NCBI GenBank assembly: GCA_021807065.1
Contig: JAKAPO010000032.1
Coordinates: forward strand, 1-13,670
Length of the DNA stretch: 13,670 bases
Direction of reading: 5' to 3'
From: a bacterium
GTDB lineage: Bacteria > Vulcanimicrobiota > Vulcanimicrobiia > Vulcanimicrobiales > Vulcanimicrobiaceae
Program-made: the position numbers and the translations under genes
In this document: positions 7,978 to 13,670 of the stretch, one piece after another
How positions within the stretch are numbered: position 1 is the first letter of the stretch
How the letters are laid out: the number at the start of each line of letters is the position of its first letter
The notes under the pieces: generated by a model
Told to the model about the DNA's origin: nothing
Database searches by the model: none
What the model saw: only the letters and a program-made list of their open reading frames with translations

Positions 7978-7982
7978 TCCTT
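7978..7982 (-). promoter_or_regulatory. Ribosome-binding site of accC
   Basis: Minus-strand AAGGA overlaps the TAA stop of the AccB-like gene and ends 8 nt before the accC GTG start at 7969. It supports GTG over the out-of-frame ATG at 7974. Confidence 0.6.
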
Positions 7983-8397
7983 AATCGCGGTCCAATTCGA
8001 AGAGCGGGCGACCGTAGTCGACGAGGTCGCCGTCACGTTGTAGGATTGCGCGGACGTATCCGGGCCCGCGACTCCGCACGGCGTTACGAATGCCCAACTG
8101 CTCGACGTAGCCAAGCTCGCGATCGCCATCGATCCGTTCGCCTTCGAGCGGTATCGGCCGGCTGAAGTGAAAGATGCCGACGCGGTCGGCGGTGATCCGT
8201 TCGACGCGCGGCTCGCTCTGCGCAAGCGGTGCCTTGGGTGACACGAGCGTTACCGCCGGCCGTTCGGTCGCAGTACGCCCAACCTCGAATGACTCATGTG
8301 GCCGCTCGATGCGAACTGATTCGAGATCCTCTTCGACGAGGAACCGCGCCAGGCGCGCAACGTGCTGAGCGATGCTCTCGTCGCCGGGTTGCGTCAT
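7981..8397 (-). CDS. AccB-like protein lacking the biotinylated lysine
   Basis: Position directly before accC, length (138 residues) and layout match the biotin carboxyl carrier protein. There is an N-terminal helix pair with acidic and hydrophobic residues (about 10-40), a Pro-rich linker (about 45-65), and a C-terminal biotinyl/lipoyl-like domain (about 69-136) that opens with DRVGIFHF and ends GDLVDYGRPLFEL, close to the family pattern NGxPVEYGQPLFxI. The hairpin that should carry EAMKLMNEI reads EQLGIRNAV (99-107), with Gly 102 where the biotinyl lysine belongs. K55 in the linker is the only lysine in the whole protein. The segment between the VGxF strand and this hairpin is about six residues shorter than in AccB, so the thumb appears to be lost. 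It cannot be a normal biotin acceptor. A regulatory or structural partner of AccC is an inference. The ATG at 8397 overlaps the folK stop as ATGA. Confidence 0.8.
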   Translation of the reverse strand: MTQPGDESIAQHVARLARFLVEEDLESVRIERPHESFEVGRTATERPAVTLVSPKAPLAQSEPRVERITADRVGIFHFSRPIPLEGERIDGDRELGYVEQLGIRNAVRSRGPGYVRAILQRDGDLVDYGRPLFELDRD

Positions 8398-8831
8398 GGA
8401 AAGGTTCGCATTCTCCTTGGCGGCTCCGAAGCCCCTGGGCGAAGCACCTCCTCGAGCGGCCGCAGCATGAAGGGGCGTTCTGCCAGGCGTGGATGCGGAA
8501 CCGTCAGTCCCGGTTCTCGGATGTGGAGGCCGTCGTACAAGAGCAGATCGAGATCGGCGACGCGCGGCCCCCAGCGATAGCTCGCTCGCCGTCCCAACCT
8601 GCGTTCGATGCCTTGGAGCACCTCGAGAAGCGCGCGCGGGGAATGCATCGTCTCGATGCACGCGACGGCATTGACGAAATAGCCCTGCGCGGTACGGCCC
8701 CACGGTTTCGTCCGCCGCAACGCCGAGAGCCGGCGCACGCAGCCGGCGGCGCGAAGAGCGCGTACCGCGCGGATCACGTTCGTGCGAGCATCGCCGACGT
8801 TCGATCCGATGCCGACGTACGCAACGACCAC
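8394..8831 (-). CDS. folK: 2-amino-4-hydroxy-6-hydroxymethyldihydropteridine pyrophosphokinase
   Basis: FolK (HPPK) transfers pyrophosphate from ATP to 6-hydroxymethyl-7,8-dihydropterin, making the substrate of FolP. The 145-residue product begins VVAYVGIGSNVGD (2-14), the typical opening, then TKPWGRTAQGYFVNAV (41-56), the basic loop RWGPR (86-90), the Mg-binding aspartates D93 and D95 in VADLDLLLYD, and VPHPRLAERPFML (111-123). The start is GTG at 8831, only 3 nt after the folB TAA stop. An AAGGA lies directly against the GTG, too close to be an ordinary ribosome-binding site, so re-initiation after folB is likely. An in-frame stop just upstream rules out an earlier start. It overlaps the AccB-like gene by 4 nt. 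Confidence 0.94.
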   Translation of the reverse strand: MVVAYVGIGSNVGDARTNVIRAVRALRAAGCVRRLSALRRTKPWGRTAQGYFVNAVACIETMHSPRALLEVLQGIERRLGRRASYRWGPRVADLDLLLYDGLHIREPGLTVPHPRLAERPFMLRPLEEVLRPGASEPPRRMRTFP

Positions 8832-8834
8832 TCC

Positions 8835-9203
8835 TTATCCATTCCCCCGGTACCGAGGATTGGGACGCGACAGCGTCACCGAGGGCGTCGCGCCATCGAG
8901 CAGCGCCGGTTTCGAAACCGTCACCTCTGCACGCGCGACCCGAGGATCGGCGAAAACCTCATTCATCAGGTCGCTCGCCAGTCTCTCCAGAAGCGCGTAC
9001 GAGCGCTCACGCACGACGTTCGTGATACGATCGTACAAGTGCGCGTAGTGCAGCGTAGCGGCGAGTTCGTCCGATGCTGCGGCCTCGCTCAGGTCGATTT
9101 CCGCCACGATGTCGATCTCGAACGTCTGCTCGCGCGTGCGCTCCTGCTCGCTCGCTCCATGATGCGCCCGGACGCGCACCCCGCGCAGCGCTATCCGATC
9201 CAC
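8835..9203 (-). CDS. folB: Dihydroneopterin aldolase
   Basis: FolB converts 7,8-dihydroneopterin to 6-hydroxymethyl-7,8-dihydropterin and glycolaldehyde, feeding FolK. The 122-residue product shows LRGVRVRAHHGASEQER (6-22) with the catalytic Glu 21, the LHYAHLYDRI segment (51-60) with Tyr 53, and VTVSKP (94-99) with the catalytic Lys 98. These match E22, Y54 and K100 of the well-studied enzymes. Length is normal. The start is GTG at 9203, inside the end of folP (13-nt overlap). No strong ribosome-binding site is present, so coupled translation is likely. The C-terminal PNPRYRGNG tail is slightly longer than in many homologues. Confidence 0.92.
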   Translation of the reverse strand: MDRIALRGVRVRAHHGASEQERTREQTFEIDIVAEIDLSEAAASDELAATLHYAHLYDRITNVVRERSYALLERLASDLMNEVFADPRVARAEVTVSKPALLDGATPSVTLSRPNPRYRGNG

Positions 9204-10006
9204 TGCGCGGGTCTCCAGTTTCGGAAGATTGCATCGGCGACCGCTAACGCGTCGCGCGTCGCGGCCACGTCGTGCACGCGTACGACGTCGATACCGGCCG
9301 CCGCAGCAAGCGCGCTCGTCGCAGCCGTTGCATAGACGCGCTGCGGCGGCGGATGCCCGGTGAGTTTGCCGAGCGTCGATTTACGCGACGCTCCGATCAT
9401 CGTCGGGAACCCGAGTGCAACGATGCGATCCAGTTTCCTTAACACCTGAAGATTCTGATCGGCCGTCTTTCCGAAACCAATTCCTGGATCGAGGAGAATG
9501 CGTCCGCGCGCTATCCCGTGACGTACCGCGGCTCGCGAACACTCGTCGAGCACGCGCAGCACTTCGTCGACGACGTCGCCCGCGTACGATGTCCCCACCT
9601 GATTGTGCATCGCGACGAACATCATCCCTCGCTCCACTGCGATCTCGAGCAACGCGTCGGGCGCGCGTTGCACGCAGTTGATGGCATCCGCGCCCACGTC
9701 CGCGGCAGCGCGCGCAACCGCGGGTTTTGTGGTGTCGATCGAGAGAATCGTGTTCGGCAACCGCTCGCGCAGGGCGCGCAGCACCGGGATGGCGCGTGCC
9801 ATCTCCGTCGCTTCGTCGACCGGATCGTGACCAGGGCGAGTCGACTCACCGCCGACGTCCACGAAGTCCGCACCCTCTTCGACCTGTGTGACGCCACGCG
9901 CAACCGCATCTTCGACGTGCGTCGCGCCGTCACCGGAAAACGAATCAGGCGTCGCGTTCACGATGCCCATGATGTACGTGCGGTTTCCCCACGCAACATT
10001 TCGCAT
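9191..10006 (-). CDS. folP: Dihydropteroate synthase
   Basis: FolP condenses 6-hydroxymethyl-dihydropterin pyrophosphate with p-aminobenzoate to 7,8-dihydropteroate; it is the sulfonamide target. The 271-residue TIM-barrel product has YIMGIVNATPDSFSGDG (11-27), DVGGESTRPG (50-59), ILSIDTTKPAVA (87-98), LLDPGIGFGK (171-180), MIGASRKS (203-210) and RVHDV (243-247). Residues matching E. coli D96, N115, D185, K221 and R255 are D91, N110, D173, K209 and R243. The usual IND after the second conserved Asn region reads INC (Cys 111), which is unusual. The ATG at 10006 is chosen because it gives the normal family opening; a GGAT lies about 9 nt upstream. It follows folC by 27 nt and overlaps folB by 13 nt. 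Confidence 0.95.
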   Translation of the reverse strand: MRNVAWGNRTYIMGIVNATPDSFSGDGATHVEDAVARGVTQVEEGADFVDVGGESTRPGHDPVDEATEMARAIPVLRALRERLPNTILSIDTTKPAVARAAADVGADAINCVQRAPDALLEIAVERGMMFVAMHNQVGTSYAGDVVDEVLRVLDECSRAAVRHGIARGRILLDPGIGFGKTADQNLQVLRKLDRIVALGFPTMIGASRKSTLGKLTGHPPPQRVYATAATSALAAAAGIDVVRVHDVAATRDALAVADAIFRNWRPAQWIG

Positions 10007-10028
10007 CTCAAATATCCAAGTGTATCAG

Positions 10029-10080
10029 TGTTGTCAGCCTGAGCGTAGCGAGCGCGCAGTGCGAGCGACATCGAAGGACC
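10029..10080. repeat. Short dispersed-type repeat fused to the 3' end of folC
   Basis: The minus strand reads TCCTTCGA at one end and CGCTACGCTCAGGCTGACA at the other, with a GC-rich core of CGCTCG repeats between them. This closely resembles a short intergenic repeat that I recall from many bacterial genomes, of the type TCCTTCGACTTCGCTCAGGATGACA. It covers the last 14 folC codons, the stop and a few bases after it. Only one copy is visible in this window, so the repeat status rests on recognition and not on copies seen here. Confidence 0.5.
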
Positions 10081-11368
10081 GTCGTAATGCTTCCTCGCGT
10101 ACCGCTGCAACCACGAACGTAGAGCCGGTGACGATGAGTATAACGTCCTTCGGCGTCCGCGCGCACGCATACGAGAACGCCTCAAGAGGATCTTCGAACG
10201 CTTCGGCTGCGAGGCCACGCGACGAGGCAAACTCGAGCAGGCGCTCAGGCGCAATCGCGTACCGCCCCGCGGCCGTGAAGGACGTGAAAACGAAAGCGTC
10301 GACGAGCGGCGCAAGTGCGTCCAGAATTGCCGGTGCGTCTTTGCCTTTACTGACGGCTACGACCGCATGCATGCGCCGCTGCGGCCAGCGCTCACGTAGC
10401 GCATCGGCAAGGTGCTGTGCTTTTTCGGCGTTGTGCGCGATATCGAGCACGACGGTAGGCGCGATGCCGATGACCTCCATCCTCCCCGGAATCGTTACGC
10501 ATCCAAGGCCGCGCTCTACCGCATCGACGCCGACGGCGAGCGCGGGTGGTAGCACCTCGAGCGCGACGATTGCGGTCTGCGCGTTCCGGCGTTGAAACGA
10601 GCCGAAAACCGGCAGCCGAATGTCGTAGGCTGCGCGCGACGTCTTCACCTCGAAGCGCCGCTCGTCACCCTCCTGCATCTCGATCTCCGACACGTGATCG
10701 ACCAGTATCACCCGCGCGCCAACCGTGCGCGCAATCCGCTTGATGACCGCGAGCGCCTCCGGGCGTTCGGCAGCGACGACCAGCGGCACCCCGGGTTTCC
10801 CGATACCCGCTTTCTCGGCGGCTATTGCTTCGAGCGATTCGCCGAGTACATCGGTATGATCGTAATCGACGGACGTGATGACGGCGACCTCGGGTTTGAT
10901 CACGTTGGTGCCGTCGAGGCGGCCACCCAGGCCGACCTCGATCACCGCCACCTCGACGCGCTCGCGGGCGCAGTGGAGAAACGCCAGTGCTAAGAGCGTT
11001 TCGTAGTAGCTCGGCGAGCCGGCGACGGCGCGGACACGATCGATCGCCGGCATCATCTCCTCGAGTAGCGCCGCGAAGCGCTGCGGCGCGATAGCGAGGC
11101 CGTCGATGCATGCACGCTCGGTCACCGAATGCAGATGCGGTTTGATGTGCAAGCCGGTGCGTTTTCCCGAAGCGGAGAGTGCGGCGGCGATCATCGTCGC
11201 CGTCGAACCTTTACCGCTCGTGCCGCCGACGTGCACGGTTGGATAGGCATCTTGCGGATCGCCTAACTCGTGCAGTAATGCGCGCATGCGATCGAGGCCG
11301 AGTCTCCCGCGCGAGCGCTTCTCGTCGATCAGCCCAAGCAGGTAACGTTCGGCTTCGTCAAACCTCAT
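10034..11368 (-). CDS. folC: Dihydrofolate synthase / folylpolyglutamate synthase
   Basis: FolC ligates glutamate to dihydropteroate and/or adds further glutamates to folates, retaining them in the cell. The 444-residue Mur-ligase-like product has the P-loop GGTSGKGST (48-56), KPHLHSVTER (76-85, usually SPHL), EVGLGGRLDGTN (144-155), the VDYDHTDVLG segment (167-176) with His 171, and EKAGI (185-189) whose Lys is normally carbamylated. The C-terminal domain contains DIAHNAEKA and ends near VTGSTFVVAAVREE. A further tail, of which the last 14 residues (SFDVARTARSLRSG) look like translated repeat sequence, follows the domain. The ATG at 11368 overlaps the molybdopterin gene by 11 nt; upstream in-frame sequence belongs to that gene in another frame. 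Confidence 0.94.
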   Translation of the reverse strand: MRFDEAERYLLGLIDEKRSRGRLGLDRMRALLHELGDPQDAYPTVHVGGTSGKGSTATMIAAALSASGKRTGLHIKPHLHSVTERACIDGLAIAPQRFAALLEEMMPAIDRVRAVAGSPSYYETLLALAFLHCARERVEVAVIEVGLGGRLDGTNVIKPEVAVITSVDYDHTDVLGESLEAIAAEKAGIGKPGVPLVVAAERPEALAVIKRIARTVGARVILVDHVSEIEMQEGDERRFEVKTSRAAYDIRLPVFGSFQRRNAQTAIVALEVLPPALAVGVDAVERGLGCVTIPGRMEVIGIAPTVVLDIAHNAEKAQHLADALRERWPQRRMHAVVAVSKGKDAPAILDALAPLVDAFVFTSFTAAGRYAIAPERLLEFASSRGLAAEAFEDPLEAFSYACARTPKDVILIVTGSTFVVAAVREEALRRSFDVARTARSLRSG

Positions 11369-11864
11369 GCGAGTCGTTTGGAGTCCCCTTAAGCAGTTCG
11401 AGCGCGTGCGGTAGCACCGGAGCGATGACCGCGAGCGACTCCGCAACCGCTTTTGGGTGCCCTGGAAGATTGACGATGAGCGTGCGATGACGCACTCCCG
11501 CAATCGCGCGCGACAGCATCGCGGTGCGTACGTTGGCGAGCGCCGCCGCGCGGATCGCTTCGCCGATACCCGGGATCTCGTAATCCAGCACCGCTGCCGT
11601 TGCTTGCGGCGTTGCATCCCGCGGGCTCAAGCCCGTGCCGCCGCTGGTAAGCACCAACGCCGCCGTCGATGCATCGGAAAGCGCAATCAACTCTGCTTGG
11701 AGCGCACCCGGATCGTCGGGCAAGATCAGTTCGCGAACGATCTCGTATCCCGGGCCGAGCCCGTCGCGCATTGCCGGCAGAGAAGCGTCCGCACGCGTTC
11801 CCGCCGCCGCGCGATCAGAAAGCACGATGAGTGCCGCGGTAAAACGGCCGCTCACGCTACGCAT
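11358..11864 (-). CDS. MogA/MoaB-family molybdopterin protein
   Basis: Proteins of this family bind molybdopterin and adenylylate it (MogA) before molybdenum insertion. The 168-residue product has ALIVLSDRAAAGTRADAS (11-28) with the conserved Asp before Ser, the MPT-binding motif TSGGTGLSPRDATPQAT (73-89), PGIGEAIR (98-105) and the NLPGHPKAV motif (132-140). MogA and MoaB share these motifs and I cannot separate them here. The ATG at 11864 lies 8 nt inside moaC and has GGAG four bases upstream. A GTG at 11855 is the alternative. Pairing with moaC supports a role in molybdenum cofactor synthesis. It ends 11 nt inside folC. Confidence 0.92.
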   Translation of the reverse strand: MRSVSGRFTAALIVLSDRAAAGTRADASLPAMRDGLGPGYEIVRELILPDDPGALQAELIALSDASTAALVLTSGGTGLSPRDATPQATAAVLDYEIPGIGEAIRAAALANVRTAMLSRAIAGVRHRTLIVNLPGHPKAVAESLAVIAPVLPHALELLKGTPNDSHEV

Positions 11865-12336
11865 TCGGCTCCCGCATCCACTCACCGCTCTTGCCGCCGC
11901 GCTTCTCGAGAAGCGCAATGCGTTCGATCGCGATCGCGCGGTCCAGCGCCTTCGTCATGTCGTAGATCGTGAGAGCAGCAATCGCGACGGCGACGAGCGC
12001 TTCCATCTCGACGCCGGTCTGCGCCGACGTCTTCGCCTCCGCCTCGATGCGCAACGTATCGTCGAGCCAATCGAACCGAACGTTCACGCTGGAGAGCGCA
12101 AGCGCATGCGCAAGGGGAATCAGCGTCGCCGTTCGCTTTGCCGCCGCGATCCCGGCAATCTGGGCCGCAACGAACGCGTCGCCCTTCCCCAGCCTCGCGT
12201 TGCGCAGCGCATCACGCGCTTGCGCGTTCAGGCGTACCACCGCCTCGGCTTTGGCGCTACGCTGCGTGATCGGCTTCGCCGACACGTCCACCATGGTAAC
12301 GCCGCGTTCCGGCGTTACGGACTCTCGCCGGTTCAC
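11857..12336 (-). CDS. moaC: Cyclic pyranopterin monophosphate synthase
   Basis: MoaC, with MoaA, converts GTP to cyclic pyranopterin monophosphate, the first step of molybdenum cofactor synthesis. The 159-residue product contains MVDVSAKPITQRSA (15-28), KGDAF (51-55), the His 77 region LIPLAHALAL (72-81), GVEMEALVAV (108-117), IYDMTKALDRA (124-134) and KRGGKSGEW (145-153). The matching active-site residues are K51, H77, E110, E112, D126 and K129. The usual PLCHPL reads PLAHAL, losing Cys and Pro but keeping the His. The start is taken as GTG at 12336, which overlaps the upstream TGA as GTGA and gives the normal family length. An ATG at 12417 would add 27 residues lying wholly inside the upstream gene. 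moaA is not in this window. Confidence 0.93.
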   Translation of the reverse strand: MNRRESVTPERGVTMVDVSAKPITQRSAKAEAVVRLNAQARDALRNARLGKGDAFVAAQIAGIAAAKRTATLIPLAHALALSSVNVRFDWLDDTLRIEAEAKTSAQTGVEMEALVAVAIAALTIYDMTKALDRAIAIERIALLEKRGGKSGEWMREPNA

Positions 12337-12518
12337 ACGCGTCGCGGTGATTGCTGGAAGCGCGCCCAAATCAGGGAGAGCAACGCCAGTATCCACAAGA
12401 GAATCGTCTGTTTCCAATGATGCACGTCGTGCGAGTGCGTCAGGCTTATCGTGCCTAACGCGGTGAGAATCCCAGCGACGAAGAACGCCAGCGCGAGCAG
12501 GAGTGCGAGAGCTTTCAT
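12333..12518 (-). CDS. Small membrane protein with a His cluster, unknown function
   Basis: I do not recognise this 61-residue product. It has two hydrophobic helices, about residues 3-24 and 37-52, joined by a short loop containing THSHDVHHWK (27-36) with four His residues, and a basic C-terminus (WARFQQSPRR). That charge pattern suggests both ends face the cytoplasm and the His loop faces outward. The ATG at 12518 is 2 nt after the uppP TAA stop, and its own TGA overlaps the moaC GTG, so it fits tightly into the transcribed block. The His cluster could bind a metal, but this is only an inference. No clear ribosome-binding site is adjacent. It might instead be a weakly conserved spacer reading frame, though the fit at both ends argues for a gene. 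Confidence 0.65.
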   Translation of the reverse strand: MKALALLLALAFFVAGILTALGTISLTHSHDVHHWKQTILLWILALLSLIWARFQQSPRRV

Positions 12519-12520
12519 TT

Positions 12521-13381
12521 TTACGATAATACTCCTATACGAGCGAGAACGAAGCAGATTGCCCCGAAGATCAGGCAGTACCAACCGAACGGGCCCAAAT
12601 CTTTGGTTTTGAAGTAGCGCGTCAGAAAAGCCACCGAGAGATAGGCGGCGATGCCCGCCACGATTGCTCCGGCGGTCGCTTCGACCGCCGCCACGTGGGC
12701 CCCCGGTGCAAACAGCCGGGGAATTTCGAGCAACGCGGCGGCACCGATCACCGGGGTCGCGAGCAAGAACGAGTAATGCGCGGCTTCGGAGTGATCGAGG
12801 TCGCAGAGAAGCCCTCCAACGATCGACGCGCCTGATCGCGAAATTCCGGGCAGCAACGCAAATGCTTGAGAGAATCCCACGGCAACGCTTTGCAAGTACG
12901 GCATCTGCGCAATCGTACGAGAGGAACGCTCGGCGCCGTATTGTCTGCGCCGCAGGTACTCGCCCAAGAACATGACCAAGCCGTTAATCGCAAGAAAGCC
13001 GCCGGCGGCTTCGGCTGACCCGAACAGCATGCGCACCGGCTTTTCCGCGATGACGCCGATGATGCCGACGGGAACCGTCGCCACCACCAGCCGCCAACCT
13101 ACGCTCTCGTCGCGCTCGTTCGAGAGTCTACCGCGGACGATGCTGCGCCAGAGCGCCGAGATGATGCGCCACCATTCATTGCGATAGAAGAGCACGAGCG
13201 CGATGGCGGTCCCCAAATGGAGCGCCACGACGAACGCAAGGAACGACGGATCGGACCGATCGACGCGCCAGCGCGCCAATGCGGGAACGAGAATGCTGTG
13301 GCCGAGGCTCGAAACCGGAAAGAGTTCGCTCACGCCTTGCAAGAGTGCAAGCGCCATCGACTGCGCGAACGACAGGGTCAC
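12521..13381 (-). CDS. uppP: Undecaprenyl-diphosphatase
   Basis: UppP (BacA) removes a phosphate from undecaprenyl pyrophosphate in the inner membrane, recycling the lipid carrier for peptidoglycan synthesis; extra copies give bacitracin resistance. The 286-residue product is strongly hydrophobic with about eight membrane segments and the two family motifs: QGVSELFPVSSLGH (15-28), with the conserved Glu 19 and His 28, and PGISRSG (178-184). The usual SSTGH reads SSLGH. The region SFLLATP (204-210) and the C-terminal hydrophobic segment are typical. The start is GTG at 13381, preceded by an in-frame stop 12 nt upstream; an AGAAGG lies about 12 nt before the GTG. An ATG at 13357 would lose the first eight residues. 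The lipid carrier it recycles also serves the class A PBP encoded further along. Confidence 0.93.
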   Translation of the reverse strand: MTLSFAQSMALALLQGVSELFPVSSLGHSILVPALARWRVDRSDPSFLAFVVALHLGTAIALVLFYRNEWWRIISALWRSIVRGRLSNERDESVGWRLVVATVPVGIIGVIAEKPVRMLFGSAEAAGGFLAINGLVMFLGEYLRRRQYGAERSSRTIAQMPYLQSVAVGFSQAFALLPGISRSGASIVGGLLCDLDHSEAAHYSFLLATPVIGAAALLEIPRLFAPGAHVAAVEATAGAIVAGIAAYLSVAFLTRYFKTKDLGPFGWYCLIFGAICFVLARIGVLS

Positions 13382-13432
13382 GCGCGCGACTTACCTTCTC
13401 GGTAAAGCTCGCCCCTCTTTGACGGATCGATT
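13382..13432 (-). other. 51-nt gap before uppP with a small hairpin
   Basis: TTACC at 13391-13395 can pair with GGTAA at 13401-13405 around a 5-nt loop. The likely uppP ribosome-binding site AGAAGG (13394-13399 on the minus strand) lies partly in the loop and partly in the stem. There is no T-run after it, so it is not a typical terminator. A TAAAAT overlapping the upstream stop (13430-13435) resembles a -10 box, but no matching -35 is clear. Confidence 0.35.
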
Positions 13433-13670
13433 TTAGCCTGACTGGTAATCGATGACGTACTTGTACGTCCCGAGCACCGGCCGGCAATTTCGAATGCGCG
13501 GCGCGTACGTCGTTTCGCGCGCAACGCGCAGCGCATCGCGATCGATCAACCCGTACCCGGACGAACTCACAACCGCCTCGTTGACCACCGCGCCGTCCGG
13601 AGCAATCGTCACCGCGACCTGAACCTGTCGCTCGCCTACACCTGAATCTACGAGCGACGGCGGATACTCC
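13433..13670 (-). CDS. TonB-family C-terminal domain protein, partial (cut by window edge)
   Basis: The 79 visible codons read EYPPSLVDSGVGERQVQVAV, then TIAPDGAVVNEAVV, SSSGYGLIDRDALRVAR and YAPRIRNC before ending in TAA at 13433. This follows the TonB C-terminal domain pattern: a YPP start, a beta strand, a DG turn, SSG with a following (L/I)D, then a helix and a final aromatic-Pro segment. TonB proteins span the periplasm and pass energy from ExbB/ExbD to outer-membrane receptors. Many such domains also occur in proteins of unknown role. The N-terminus with its membrane anchor lies outside the window, so the true family and partners cannot be told. It is the first gene of the minus-strand run seen here, 51 nt before uppP. 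Confidence 0.75.
   Translation of the reverse strand, partial: EYPPSLVDSGVGERQVQVAVTIAPDGAVVNEAVVSSSGYGLIDRDALRVARETTYAPRIRNCRPVLGTYKYVIDYQSG

Noticed and set aside
8398..8703. N-terminal extension of the AccB-like gene
   Set aside because: This is folK read in another frame; the ATG at 8397 in the ATGA junction starts the recognisable AccB-like N-terminus.
12337..12417. Longer moaC starting at ATG 12417
   Set aside because: The extra 27 residues lie wholly within the 61-residue membrane protein gene and are not part of the MoaC family; the GTG at 12336 fits length and junction style.
13430..13460. Possible promoter before uppP (TAAAAT as -10)
   Set aside because: No convincing -35 hexamer at the right distance, and the box overlaps a stop codon in a tightly packed run.

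Overview
This 13.67 kb window is a dense bacterial housekeeping region of roughly 60% GC (judged by eye). Every supported gene lies on the minus strand, so transcription runs from position 13670 down to 1. No RNA gene, CRISPR array, transposase or phage gene was found, and no gap between genes exceeds 67 nt. The order accB-like / accC / nusB / xseA / xseB / tlyA / nadK / recN matches the conserved Firmicutes and Actinobacteria-type chromosomal cluster (accB-accC-nusB-folD-xseA-xseB-ispA-dxs-tlyA-recN), but folD, ispA and dxs are missing. A class A penicillin-binding protein occupies the folD position. High GC, the Terrabacteria-like backbone and an envelope with a TonB-family protein suggest a deep-branching didermic Terrabacteria lineage, for example Candidatus Eremiobacterota/WPS-2. 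This is a low-confidence inference from gene order, not a placement.

Layout in the direction of transcription: TonB C-terminal fragment (cut by the window edge); uppP (lipid-carrier recycling for the cell wall); a 61-residue two-helix membrane protein with a His cluster; moaC and mogA/moaB (molybdenum cofactor); folC, folP, folB, folK (folate); an AccB-like protein and accC (biotin carboxylase half of acetyl-CoA carboxylase); nusB (rRNA antitermination); a PBP1A-type transglycosylase/transpeptidase; xseA and xseB (exonuclease VII); tlyA (rRNA 2'-O-methyltransferase); nadK (NAD kinase); and the first 311 codons of recN (DNA repair).

Seventeen gene junctions are visible. Nine are overlaps of 4 to 23 nt and the rest are gaps of 0 to 67 nt, which suggests a long co-transcribed, translationally coupled block. 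GTGA or ATGA 4-nt overlaps recur and fix several starts.

The most notable observation is the gene upstream of accC. It has the position, length and C-terminal biotinyl/lipoyl fold signature of the biotin carboxyl carrier protein. The biotin-accepting EAMK motif is replaced by EQLG, and the protein has only one lysine, outside that domain. The adjacent biotin carboxylase has a one-residue insertion in its catalytic loop (QKPSHQK where QRRHQK is usual). Together they may be a specialised or regulatory carboxylase pair, loosely comparable to the plant BADC proteins. The 3' end of folC also appears to have been built from a short dispersed repeat of the TCCTTCGA...CGCTCAGG...TGACA type.
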